7,482 bases of DNA from an uncultured Rhodanobacter sp. GTDB taxonomy: Bacteria; Pseudomonadota; Gammaproteobacteria; Xanthomonadales; Rhodanobacteraceae. The notes under the pieces were generated by a model, which did not search any database, was not told the origin of the DNA, and saw nothing but the letters and a program-made list of their open reading frames with translations. Both the position numbers and the translations under genes were made by a program. Location: contig CAIKJM010000462.1 in assembly GCA_903827735.1 (NCBI GenBank), positions 1-7,482 of the forward strand, read 5' to 3'. This document shows positions 1 through 6,214 of this stretch, in pieces. Position 1 is the stretch's first letter. Each line of letters starts with the position of its first letter.

Positions 1-1558
1 CGACTAGCACCGGCGCAGCAATCGCCGAGTTCAACAGCAGCCAAAGCCAGGCGACCGGCATCACGCCGGCTTCCTGAAAGACCACGGCGGCGGCGAGTAT
101 CGGCAGGCACGCCGCGAGAAAGCGCTCCTCGACCACCGGCACCCTTGCTTCATGCCGATTCGACAGCAGAGCTACCAAGGCGTAGCCGATACACGGCAGC
201 GCGAACAGGCCCAGCGGAAAATCGCGATAGCGCCCATCGAACACCTGCAGCAAACCAAAATACGTCAGCAGGAATAGCCATCCAAACCGCAGCCAGTCCG
301 ACGGCCTCACCGGCGGCGTAAAGCCTGCCAGACGCGCCGCAATCCATCGCGACAGCTGCAGCGCAGTGGCGAGAGCCACCACGCAGGCGGCGGTCGAGAG
401 CGTCCACTCCACGCCATTGCTGCAGGCAAACCACATCTGCCGCGCTTGCCAGGCCAGCGCGCAGCCGCTGGCGAATCCCAGCAGCAGTAAAGCCAGCCAA
501 CCACGATTGTTCTTCCAGCGTCGACGCCAACCGCCTGCGAGCAAAAAGACGATCGCGCCGACTGCGCCGATCAACCAACCGTACGCCCAGTGCGGTTCTT
601 CGGTTACCGGACCCTGCATCGGAAATTTCGGTTGGGCATTGACGTCGAAAATGCCCCAATAGCCGCCCACCGTGCCTTCAAGCACCCGTTGCCACGGTTG
701 GTCGAATGCGGCGAACACGTTGTAAGGCATCCGCGCGGTCGTCGCGTAACGCATGAACTCGCGCAGGTAACGCGCCTCGTCGACCACGCTGGCTTTCACG
801 CCCTGCCGCGGCCGTCCTTCGCTGGGCCAGCCGGTCTCGCCGATCATTATCTGACGCCCGGGAAAGGCGCGCTCGACTAGCGCAGAAACGTCCTCCACGT
901 GCTGCACAGCCCGCGACGACGGCACCGGCTTATCTTCCCAGTAAGGCAAAATGTGGATGGTGATGAAGTCGACCGACGAGGCCAGTTCGGGATGGCGCAG
1001 CCAGAATTCCCATACGTCCGCATAGGTCACCGGCACGCTGACGGCCGCTTTCACCTGCCGCAGATAGCCGGCTATTTGCGCCGACGACAGCTCCCCGCGC
1101 AGCAGCACCTCGTTGCCCACAATAATGCCGCGAATGGCCTGCGGATTCGCCTTCGCCGCCGCGATGCCGAGCCGGATCTGTTCGTCGTTCAATTTGGGGT
1201 TGCGGCTGAGCCAGATGCCCATCAGCACTTTCATGCCATGGCGGGCGGCGATCTCCGGCACCGCACTGAGGCCTTGCCCCTGCGAATAGGTGCGCACGCA
1301 ATCGAAACGCTGTGACAGCATGCGCAGATCCGCATCGACGCGCTCTGGACTGATGAAGGCTTTGGGATCGAGCGGCGACTCACCCGCGCGGCGAAAAGGT
1401 CCGTAGGACACGCACGCAATACGCGATGACGGCGCATCAGGCAGGTCAACCGAACGCCCGATCGACCACCACCACCAGGCGCCAACCACGGCGGCAATAA
1501 CCATCAGCAACCAGGTGAATCCGTGCCGGCGATGCGTTGGCGAGGGCGCTTGGGGCAT
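1..1558 (-). CDS. Membrane-anchored glycoside hydrolase family 17 (beta-1,3-glucanase-like) protein, C-terminus outside window
   Basis: The reading frame is open from an ATG at 1558 to the window edge (519 codons, no stop); an in-frame TAA lies just upstream at 1599-1601. Residues 14-33 form one hydrophobic segment ending in four consecutive Trp. Residues about 46-315 resemble a GH17 (beta/alpha)8 catalytic domain: IIVGNEVLLRG around E150 fits the family acid/base, and MIGETGWPSEG around E241 fits the nucleophile motif (usually ESGWPS). From about residue 325 onward there are roughly six or seven further hydrophobic segments (about 325-342, 354-372, 385-405, 424-440, 446-465, 479-497, 501 to the edge). 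GH17 enzymes cleave or transglycosylate beta-1,3-glucans. In proteobacteria, GH17 domains fused to membrane regions have been linked to periplasmic or cyclic beta-glucan metabolism, so the catalytic part is probably periplasmic (inference). A weak GAG-type ribosome site precedes the ATG. It is divergent from slt. The substrate cannot be read from the sequence. Confidence 0.88.
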   Translation of the reverse strand, partial: MPQAPSPTHRRHGFTWLLMVIAAVVGAWWWWSIGRSVDLPDAPSSRIACVSYGPFRRAGESPLDPKAFISPERVDADLRMLSQRFDCVRTYSQGQGLSAVPEIAARHGMKVLMGIWLSRNPKLNDEQIRLGIAAAKANPQAIRGIIVGNEVLLRGELSSAQIAGYLRQVKAAVSVPVTYADVWEFWLRHPELASSVDFITIHILPYWEDKPVPSSRAVQHVEDVSALVERAFPGRQIMIGETGWPSEGRPRQGVKASVVDEARYLREFMRYATTARMPYNVFAAFDQPWQRVLEGTVGGYWGIFDVNAQPKFPMQGPVTEEPHWAYGWLIGAVGAIVFLLAGGWRRRWKNNRGWLALLLLGFASGCALAWQARQMWFACSNGVEWTLSTAACVVALATALQLSRWIAARLAGFTPPVRPSDWLRFGWLFLLTYFGLLQVFDGRYRDFPLGLFALPCIGYALVALLSNRHEARVPVVEERFLAACLPILAAAVVFQEAGVMPVAWLWLLLNSAIAAPVLV

Positions 1559-1598
1559 GCCGAATCCATCTCGTATCAAAGCGGTAAGCCTGCGAGTT

Positions 1599-1621
1599 TA
1601 GCAGGCCATGCGGGCCTACTA
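1599..1621. promoter_or_regulatory. 23-bp imperfect dyad in the divergent GH17/slt intergenic region
   Basis: The arms are TAG-c-AGGCC and GGCCT-a-CTA around a 5-nt centre (ATGCG): eight of nine positions pair, with one c/a mismatch. It lies about 40 bases upstream of the minus-strand GH17 start and about 90 bases upstream of the slt start, inside the 151-base gap 1559-1709 that must carry promoters for both genes. That position suits an operator for a dimeric regulator, but a 5+3 bp palindrome in GC-rich DNA can occur by chance. I found no convincing paired -35/-10 boxes for either gene in the gap. Confidence 0.3.
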
Positions 1622-1699
1622 TCTTGCGATCACTGCCATCATGAACCGCGCAGTCATCAGCCGTCAGGCCATCCACTACACTGGCGGCCGAACGATCGC

Positions 1700-1704
1700 A
1701 GGAG
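1700..1704 (+). promoter_or_regulatory. Ribosome binding site deciding the slt start
   Basis: AGGAG lies 5 bases before the ATG at 1710. The open frame extends upstream to another ATG at 1608, but that one has no Shine-Dalgarno sequence and would put 34 extra residues ahead of a clear signal peptide. The 1710 start is therefore preferred. Confidence 0.75.
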
Positions 1705-1709
1705 TTCCC

Positions 1710-3766
1710 ATGTTCGTCGCTACTGCGCCCCGGCGCGTTTCGATCCCCGGATTATTGTTGAGCCTCACCGTGCTGTTTGCTGCTACCTCGGCGCGCGCCA
1801 GCGAGCCCACGGACGCGCAGCGCGCCGCGTTCAAGCAGGCCTATGCCAGCGCGCAGCAGCAGGGCGGCGATGACTGGCGCCAGCTGGCCAGCGGCCTGCG
1901 CGATTACCCGCTGTATCCCTACCTGCAGGCTGCCGCGCTGGAGCACGATCTCAAGCAGGACGACCTTGCCACGGTGCAGGCGTACATCAAGCAATACCCG
2001 GACTGGATTCCCGCCGCCGACCTGCGCCGCGATTTTCTGCTGGAACTGGCGCGACGGCAGGACTGGAACGATTTCCTGGCCCTCTATCAGCCCAATCTCG
2101 GCGACACGCTGACCTGCGATGCGCTACAGGCGAAACTGTCGCGCGGCGCCACACTGGATTTCGATCGCGACCTGGCCGACCTGTGGAGCAAGCCCAGCCT
2201 GCCCGACGCCTGCGATCCGGTATTGAGCGCGGCAAACGATCAAGGCCTGTTGACCAGCACCCGACTGTGGTCGCGTATCGATCGCGCTGCCGACGCGGGA
2301 CAGCCCGGTACCATAAGCAAGCTGGCCGGCTGGCTGCCGCAGGGCGATCAGGCCACCGCACAGCAGCTGGCGCAGGCCTTGCGCGATCCCGCCTCAGCGG
2401 TTGCCGCGGCAGCCAGCTGGCCGGACACGCTGCGCACGCGCGAAGCGGCCACCCTGGCGCTGACGCGACTGGCGCGGCGGCAGTCCGCCAGCGCCGACAC
2501 GGCTTGGCAAAACCTGCAGACGCATTTCACTTTCAGCCCATCGCAGCGCGATCAGATCCTGCGCACGCTGGCGCTGTTTCACGCCACCGACTTCGACGAA
2601 AACGCGCTGACCCGTCTGATCGACCTACCCGCCGCCGCTCAGAGCGACAGCACGCGCGAGTGGCGCGCCCGCATCGCGCTGGCGCAGCAGGACTGGAACG
2701 CCGTGCTGGACGCGATCGCGGCAATGAGCGACACCCAGAAAGCCGACGGCGAGTGGCGCTACTTTCGCGCCCGTGCGCTGGCCGCGCTGAACCGCAGCAG
2801 CGAAGCGCAGGCCGTATTCGGCGCCTTGGCGAAGGAACCCACCTTCTTCGGCTTCATGGCAGCCGACAAACTCAACCAGCCCTACGCCATCTGCCCGCTG
2901 CAGCTGGCCGGCGATCCGCAGCGCGAGCAGGCGCTGCTGGCCCGGCCGGGGCTGCTGCGTGCCTTCGAGCTTTACGCCGTCGGCCTGCCCAAGCTGGCCC
3001 GGCGCGAGTGGTCTCGCGCGCTGCAGGGCGACGACACGACCACGCTTCGACTGGCCGCCGATCTGGCCAACCAGCGCGGCTGGTACGACCGCGCGGTGTT
3101 TAGCCTTAGCAGCGGCGACGCGCTGCGGCTCTACGACCTGCGCTTTCCGCTGGCCAGCCAGGACGGCGTCGTACCGCAGGCCCAGCAAGCCGGTATCGAG
3201 CCGGCCTGGGCCTACGGCATTCTGCGCGCGGAAAGCGCCTGGATGAGCGACGCCCGCTCCGGCGCTGATGCGCGCGGGCTGATGCAGCTGGTGCCGGGCA
3301 CGGCGGCGATTCGCTGTACGACCCAACGGTGAACATCACCCTGGGCACGCGCTATCTCGCCCAGCTGGCCGGCCGCTACAACGGCGCGCCGTGGCTGGGC
3401 AGCGCCGCCTACAACGCCGGCCCGAACAAACTCGACCAGTGGCTGGCCGCGCGCGGCACGCTGACGCCGGACGTGTTCGTCGCCACCATGCCGTACAAGG
3501 AAACCCGCGAATACGTGGCACGCGTGATGGCCTTCAGCGTGATCTACGACTGGCGCCTCAACGGTAACGCGGTGCCGTTGGCTACCCGCATGAGCCCGAT
3601 TGGACAGGCGTACGAACTGCCCAACGCGATGACGGTGAGGCGTTCGATCGACTGCCCGGCAACTGCGGTCGTCGACAAGCCGGAGAGCCCGTCGGCCAAC
3701 ATTCCTGCCGCAGCGCCCGCCATCACGCCAGCCGCGTCATCATCCACACCCGGCTCGTCACCGTGA
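1710..3766 (+). pseudogene. slt: Soluble lytic murein transglycosylase (Slt70 type), frame broken in the catalytic domain
   Basis: Slt enzymes act in the periplasm, cleaving the MurNAc-GlcNAc bond of peptidoglycan to give 1,6-anhydro ends. From ATG 1710 the product starts with a Sec signal peptide (RR at residues 8-9, hydrophobic core about 12-26, cleavage probably after ARA at 28-30). A long Ala/Leu-rich helical region follows, as in the Slt U and L domains (to about residue 480). The catalytic domain then begins: ILRAESAW carries the catalytic Glu508 (codon 3231-3233), followed by ARGLMQLVPGTA. At about 3300-3308 the frame fails, and translation would end at TGA 3330-3332 after 540 residues. 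The rest of the domain continues in the -1 frame from about 3302 to TGA 3764: GGDSLYDPTVNITLGTRYL, then SAAYNAGP (YNAG at 3410-3421), then MPYKETREYV (from 3488). A Pro/Ala/Ser-rich tail (about 3640-3763) ends it. The loop between PGTA and LYDP is about a dozen residues shorter than in E. coli Slt, so bases look deleted, not just shifted. Without repair the protein lacks the YNAGP half and is probably inactive. A sequencing or assembly error is the main alternative. Confidence 0.85.
3299..3308 (+). other. Deletion/frameshift junction inside slt
   Basis: Upstream codons read GGC ACG GCG GCG, giving G-T-A-A; downstream codons read GGC GGC GAT TCG, giving G-G-D-S. Both readings overlap on the same CGGCGGCG bases but in different phases. 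This is what would remain if two GGCGGC-like stretches recombined and dropped the DNA between them. Restoring the frame needs an insertion of 1 base modulo 3; to match the loop length of related Slt proteins it would be about 37-40 bases (estimate from recalled family spacing, not an alignment). Confidence 0.6.
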
Positions 3767-3823
3767 CGCGTCATACTCGCTGACGCCGTCTATCCCTTTC
3801 GAGACATCGCAGGATCCACACCC

Positions 3824-4762
3824 ATGGCCGCACAGAAAATCGTCATCCTCGGCGGCACCGGTTTCGTCGGTAGCCATCTCGTCCCCCGACTCGCCGCCGA
3901 TGGCCACCACATCGTGATGCTGAGCCGCAACCGCGAGCAGCATCGCGCGCTGGGCGTGCTGCCCAACGTCGTCGTTCGCACCGCGGACGTCTATAACGAC
4001 GAGGTGCTGCGCAAGGAATTCACCGGTGCCGATGCGGTGATCAACCTCGTCGGCATTCTCAACGCCAGCGGCCCGCACAGCTTCCAGCGCGCGCACGTGG
4101 AACTGACCAAACGCGTGATCGCCGCCTGCCATGCCAGCGGCGTCGCGCGCCTGCACCAGATGAGTTCGCTCAAGGCGGGCCAGGGCCTGTCGCAATACCT
4201 GAAGACGCGCGGCGAAGCCGAATCGCTGGTCAAGGCCTCGTCGCTCGAATGGACGATTTACCAGCCCAGCGTGATCTTCGGCCCGGGCGATGGCCTGGTC
4301 AGCCGCTTCGCCTCGCTGCTGAAAAAACTCCCGGTGTTTCCGCTGGCGCGGGCCAAGTCACGGATGGCGCCGACCTACGTCGGCGACGTCTGCGAAGCCA
4401 TTGCCCGCTGCGCCGCCAGCGACAAGCTCGGCCAACGCAGCAGCTTCGAACTGTATGGCCCCGAAGTGCTGACCCTGGGCGAGATCGTGCGCAAGATCAG
4501 CGACGCATCCGGCCTCAAGCGCAGCATCATCGCGCTGCCCGACGGCCTCGGCCGTCTGCAGGCGCAGGTCGCCGGACTGCTGCCAGGCAAACCCTTTTCG
4601 CTCGACAACTTTCTTTCACTGCGCACCGACTCCGTCGGCAAAACCGACGGCTACGCCGCGCTCGGCATCGTGCCGCAACCGTTTACCCCCTGGCTGCCGC
4701 GGCTGATCCACGGCTCGCCGCTGCAAAATCGGCTCAACCAGGCACGCGCCGCCCGGCGATAG
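3824..4762 (+). CDS. Atypical SDR, complex I NDUFA9-like NAD(P)-binding protein
   Basis: This 312-residue protein has an N-terminal Rossmann fold: KIVILGGTGFVGSHL gives GxxGxxG at G10, G13 and G16, which binds NAD(P). AVINLVGIL (71-79) and the Ser pair at 114-115 follow the layout of extended/atypical short-chain dehydrogenases. The active-site position reads Y125-L-K-T-R129, so the usual YxxxK has Arg in place of Lys; close relatives of this group often carry a YLRT(K/R)xEAE stretch. YQPSVIFGPGDG (146-157) and MAPTYVGDVCEAI (181-193) are typical of the NDUFA9-like group. These proteins are often annotated as NADH-ubiquinone oxidoreductase 39-kDa-like or NAD-dependent epimerase, but no enzymatic reaction has been securely assigned in bacteria. 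An AGGA at 3811-3814 sits 9 bases before the ATG. It starts 57 bases after slt and is probably in the same transcript. No signal peptide is seen, so it is likely cytoplasmic or peripheral to the inner membrane. Confidence 0.85.
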   Translation: MAAQKIVILGGTGFVGSHLVPRLAADGHHIVMLSRNREQHRALGVLPNVVVRTADVYNDEVLRKEFTGADAVINLVGILNASGPHSFQRAHVELTKRVIAACHASGVARLHQMSSLKAGQGLSQYLKTRGEAESLVKASSLEWTIYQPSVIFGPGDGLVSRFASLLKKLPVFPLARAKSRMAPTYVGDVCEAIARCAASDKLGQRSSFELYGPEVLTLGEIVRKISDASGLKRSIIALPDGLGRLQAQVAGLLPGKPFSLDNFLSLRTDSVGKTDGYAALGIVPQPFTPWLPRLIHGSPLQNRLNQARAARR

Positions 4763-4775
4763 ACCCGCGAGGATC

Positions 4776-4859
4776 GTAGGTTGGGATGAGCGCCAGCGAA
4801 TCCCAACGCGGCGCGGGCGGAAGTGTTGGGGTTCTTCGCTGGCGCTCACCCCAACCTAA
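4776..4859. repeat. GTAG-footed REP/BIME-like inverted pair of palindromes
   Basis: Two imperfect hairpins face each other. The left one (4780-4807) has GTTGGGAT paired with ATCCCAAC. The right one (4825-4855) has GTTGGGG paired with CCCCAAC. The two units are also inverted copies of each other: the left TAGGTTGGG-A-TGAGCGCCAGCGAA matches the reverse complement of the right with one substitution (A/G). They then diverge by a 3-base indel before the closing CCCAAC. A GTAG tetranucleotide stands at the left foot (4776-4779); at the right foot the mirrored CTAC is CTAA (4856-4859). Short palindromes with a GTAG foot are known from Xanthomonadales (the SMAG family of Stenotrophomonas) and are mobilised in trans by REP-associated tyrosine transposases. 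No such transposase is present here. The element may also stabilise mRNA ends or attenuate transcription between the flanking co-directional genes. Confidence 0.8.
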
Positions 4860-4878
4860 GGCGCTTTTCGGATGACAT

Positions 4879-4890
4879 CTATGCGCATAG
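4879..4890. promoter_or_regulatory. Perfect 12-bp palindrome just upstream of cca
   Basis: CTATGCGCATAG is its own reverse complement and ends 13 bases before the cca ATG. It could be a small operator or an mRNA structure near the ribosome entry site. The flanks do not extend the symmetry, so chance is a fair alternative. Confidence 0.25.
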
Positions 4891-4903
4891 CAAACCCTCT
4901 ATC

Positions 4904-6133
4904 ATGCAAACCTATCTAGTCGGCGGCGCCGTTCGCGATGCCCTGCTCGGGCGAGCGGTGGTCGATCGCGATCACGTGGTGGTCGGCGCGACGCCCGACG
5001 ATCTGCTTGCGCTGGGCTATCGGCCCGTCGGCAAGGATTTCCCGGTCTTCCTGCACCCGCGCAGCGGCGAGGAGTACGCGCTGGCGCGAACCGAGCGCAA
5101 GACCGGACGTGGCTATCACGGTTTCGTGTTTCAAGCCGACGCGACAGTGACGCTGGAGCAGGACCTGGCGCGACGCGACCTCACCATCAACGCGATCGCA
5201 CAGGACGAAAGCGGCGAGCTAACCGACCCGTATCACGGCACACGCGATATCGAGGCGCGCGTGCTGCGCCATGTGTCCGAGGCGTTCGTCGAAGACCCGG
5301 TACGCGTGCTGCGGGTGGCTCGCTTCGCCGCGCGCTTCGCGCCGCTGGGCTTCACCGTGGCCGACGAAACCATGGCGCTGATGCAGCAGATGGTGCGCGA
5401 CGGCGAGATCGATCACCTCGTGCCCGAGCGCGTTTGGGCGGAAACGCGCAAGGCGCTGGCCGAACCGCAGCCATCCGCGTTTGTGCGCGTGCTGCGCGCA
5501 TGCGGCGCATTGGCAGTGCTGTTTCCCGAGATCGACGCACTCTATGGCGTGCCTCAGCGGGCCGAATTTCATCCCGAAATCGACACCGGCGCTCATCTGG
5601 AAATGGTGCTCGATTCCGCGGCGCGTATCGCGCCAGGCAATGACATCGTCGGGTTCTGTGCGCTTACGCATGATCTGGGCAAGGCGCTGACCCCGGCCAA
5701 CGAACTGCCGCGGCATGTCGGCCACGAGCATCGCGGCGTGGCGCCGCTGCGCGCGCTGGCCGAGCGTCTGAAGGTGCCGACCGAGCACGCGGCGCTGGCC
5801 GAACAGGTGTGCCGCGAACACCTCAACGCGCATCGCGCCTTCGAACTGAAGCCGGCCACGGTGCTGAAGCTGCTGAACGCGCTGGATGCGCTGCGCAGGC
5901 CAGCAAGGCTGGAGCTTTTTCTTGCGGCCTGCGAAGCCGACAAGCGCGGCCGGCTGGGCCACGAAGACGATGCCTATCCGCAGGCCGACTTTCTGCGCGC
6001 TGCCCACGCCGCGGCGACGGCGATCGAGGCCAGCGGCTTCGTCGCACAAGGGCTGGCCGGCCCGGCGATCGGTGCGGCGATGAACGCGGCCCGCATCGAA
6101 GCAGTTGCGCTAGTGAAAACTGAACATTCGTAA
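4904..6133 (+). CDS. cca: Multifunctional CCA tRNA nucleotidyltransferase with HD domain
   Basis: Cca adds or repairs the 3'-terminal CCA of tRNAs from CTP and ATP without a template, in the cytoplasm. The 409-residue product matches the length of E. coli Cca (412). YLVGGAVRDALLG (4-16) is the class II nucleotidyltransferase signature; D21 and D23 (VVDRDH) are the metal-binding catalytic carboxylates. RRDLTINAIA (90-99), DPVRVLRVARFAARF (131-145) and ERVWAE (175-180) follow in the expected order for the neck and body regions. The C-terminal half has an HD phosphohydrolase domain, with H256-D257 in ALTHDLGK and further His residues at 271, 274, 276 and 306. This predicts the extra phosphatase/phosphodiesterase activities known for gammaproteobacterial Cca. 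The start is set by the conserved M-Q-T-Y-L-V-G-G opening; the open frame reaches back to GTG 4823, but those codons translate the repeat element. No good Shine-Dalgarno sequence precedes ATG 4904, so initiation may be weak or leader-dependent. Confidence 0.96.
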   Translation: MQTYLVGGAVRDALLGRAVVDRDHVVVGATPDDLLALGYRPVGKDFPVFLHPRSGEEYALARTERKTGRGYHGFVFQADATVTLEQDLARRDLTINAIAQDESGELTDPYHGTRDIEARVLRHVSEAFVEDPVRVLRVARFAARFAPLGFTVADETMALMQQMVRDGEIDHLVPERVWAETRKALAEPQPSAFVRVLRACGALAVLFPEIDALYGVPQRAEFHPEIDTGAHLEMVLDSAARIAPGNDIVGFCALTHDLGKALTPANELPRHVGHEHRGVAPLRALAERLKVPTEHAALAEQVCREHLNAHRAFELKPATVLKLLNALDALRRPARLELFLAACEADKRGRLGHEDDAYPQADFLRAAHAAATAIEASGFVAQGLAGPAIGAAMNAARIEAVALVKTEHS

Positions 6134-6163
6134 ACGCCTTGCGTTGTATAAAGTCCGGATAAA

Positions 6164-6184
6164 CAGCGCCCGGAACGCGCGCTG
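6164..6184 (+). terminator. Hairpin in the cca / LTA-synthase-like gap (weak terminator or leader structure)
   Basis: CAGCGC pairs with GCGCTG across a 9-base loop, giving a 6-bp GC-rich stem 30 bases after the cca stop. The following sequence is AT-richer and ends in TTTT at 6201-6204, but there is no immediate U-tract, so intrinsic termination would be inefficient. It may equally be a 5' leader structure of the downstream gene. The AT-rich stretch 6145-6165 (TATAAA, GATAAA) could hold a -10 element, but I could not pair it with a good -35 box. Confidence 0.25.
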
Positions 6185-6204
6185 ACCGATTCAATTTACA
6201 TTTT

Positions 6205-6208
6205 GGAG
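6205..6208 (+). promoter_or_regulatory. Ribosome binding site favouring a GTG start
   Basis: GGAG (within TTGGAG) lies 6 bases before the GTG at 6215. The first in-frame ATG, at 6245, has no purine-rich site in front of it. The GTG is therefore the more likely start, adding ten residues before the MRQRF sequence. Confidence 0.6.
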
Positions 6209-6214
6209 TTACCG

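Noticed and set aside
1608..1709. Use of ATG 1608 as the slt start
   Set aside because: It has no ribosome site, overlaps the intergenic dyad and would add 34 residues in front of a proper signal peptide; AGGAG before ATG 1710 is better.
2183..3103. 306-codon plus-strand frame overlapping slt in another phase
   Set aside because: It is an Arg/Ala-rich composition artefact; the slt frame has the signal peptide and catalytic motifs.
2625..3326. 233-codon open frame on the minus strand inside slt
   Set aside because: It has no recognisable domain, lies antisense to a well-supported gene and is a typical GC-rich shadow frame.
3300..3332. Programmed -1 ribosomal frameshift joining the two slt frames
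   Set aside because: The downstream frame is -1 relative to the upstream one, but there is no slippery heptamer or A/U-rich run, and a -1 shift would not restore the roughly dozen residues missing between PGTA and LYDP.
4823..4903. N-terminal extension of Cca from GTG 4823
   Set aside because: The extra 27 codons translate the right arm of the palindromic repeat, and Cca proteins begin right before the YLVGGAVRD motif.
5219..6049. 276-codon open frame on the minus strand inside cca
   Set aside because: It has His/Arg/Gln-rich composition with no domain and lies entirely antisense to a conserved gene; shadow frame.
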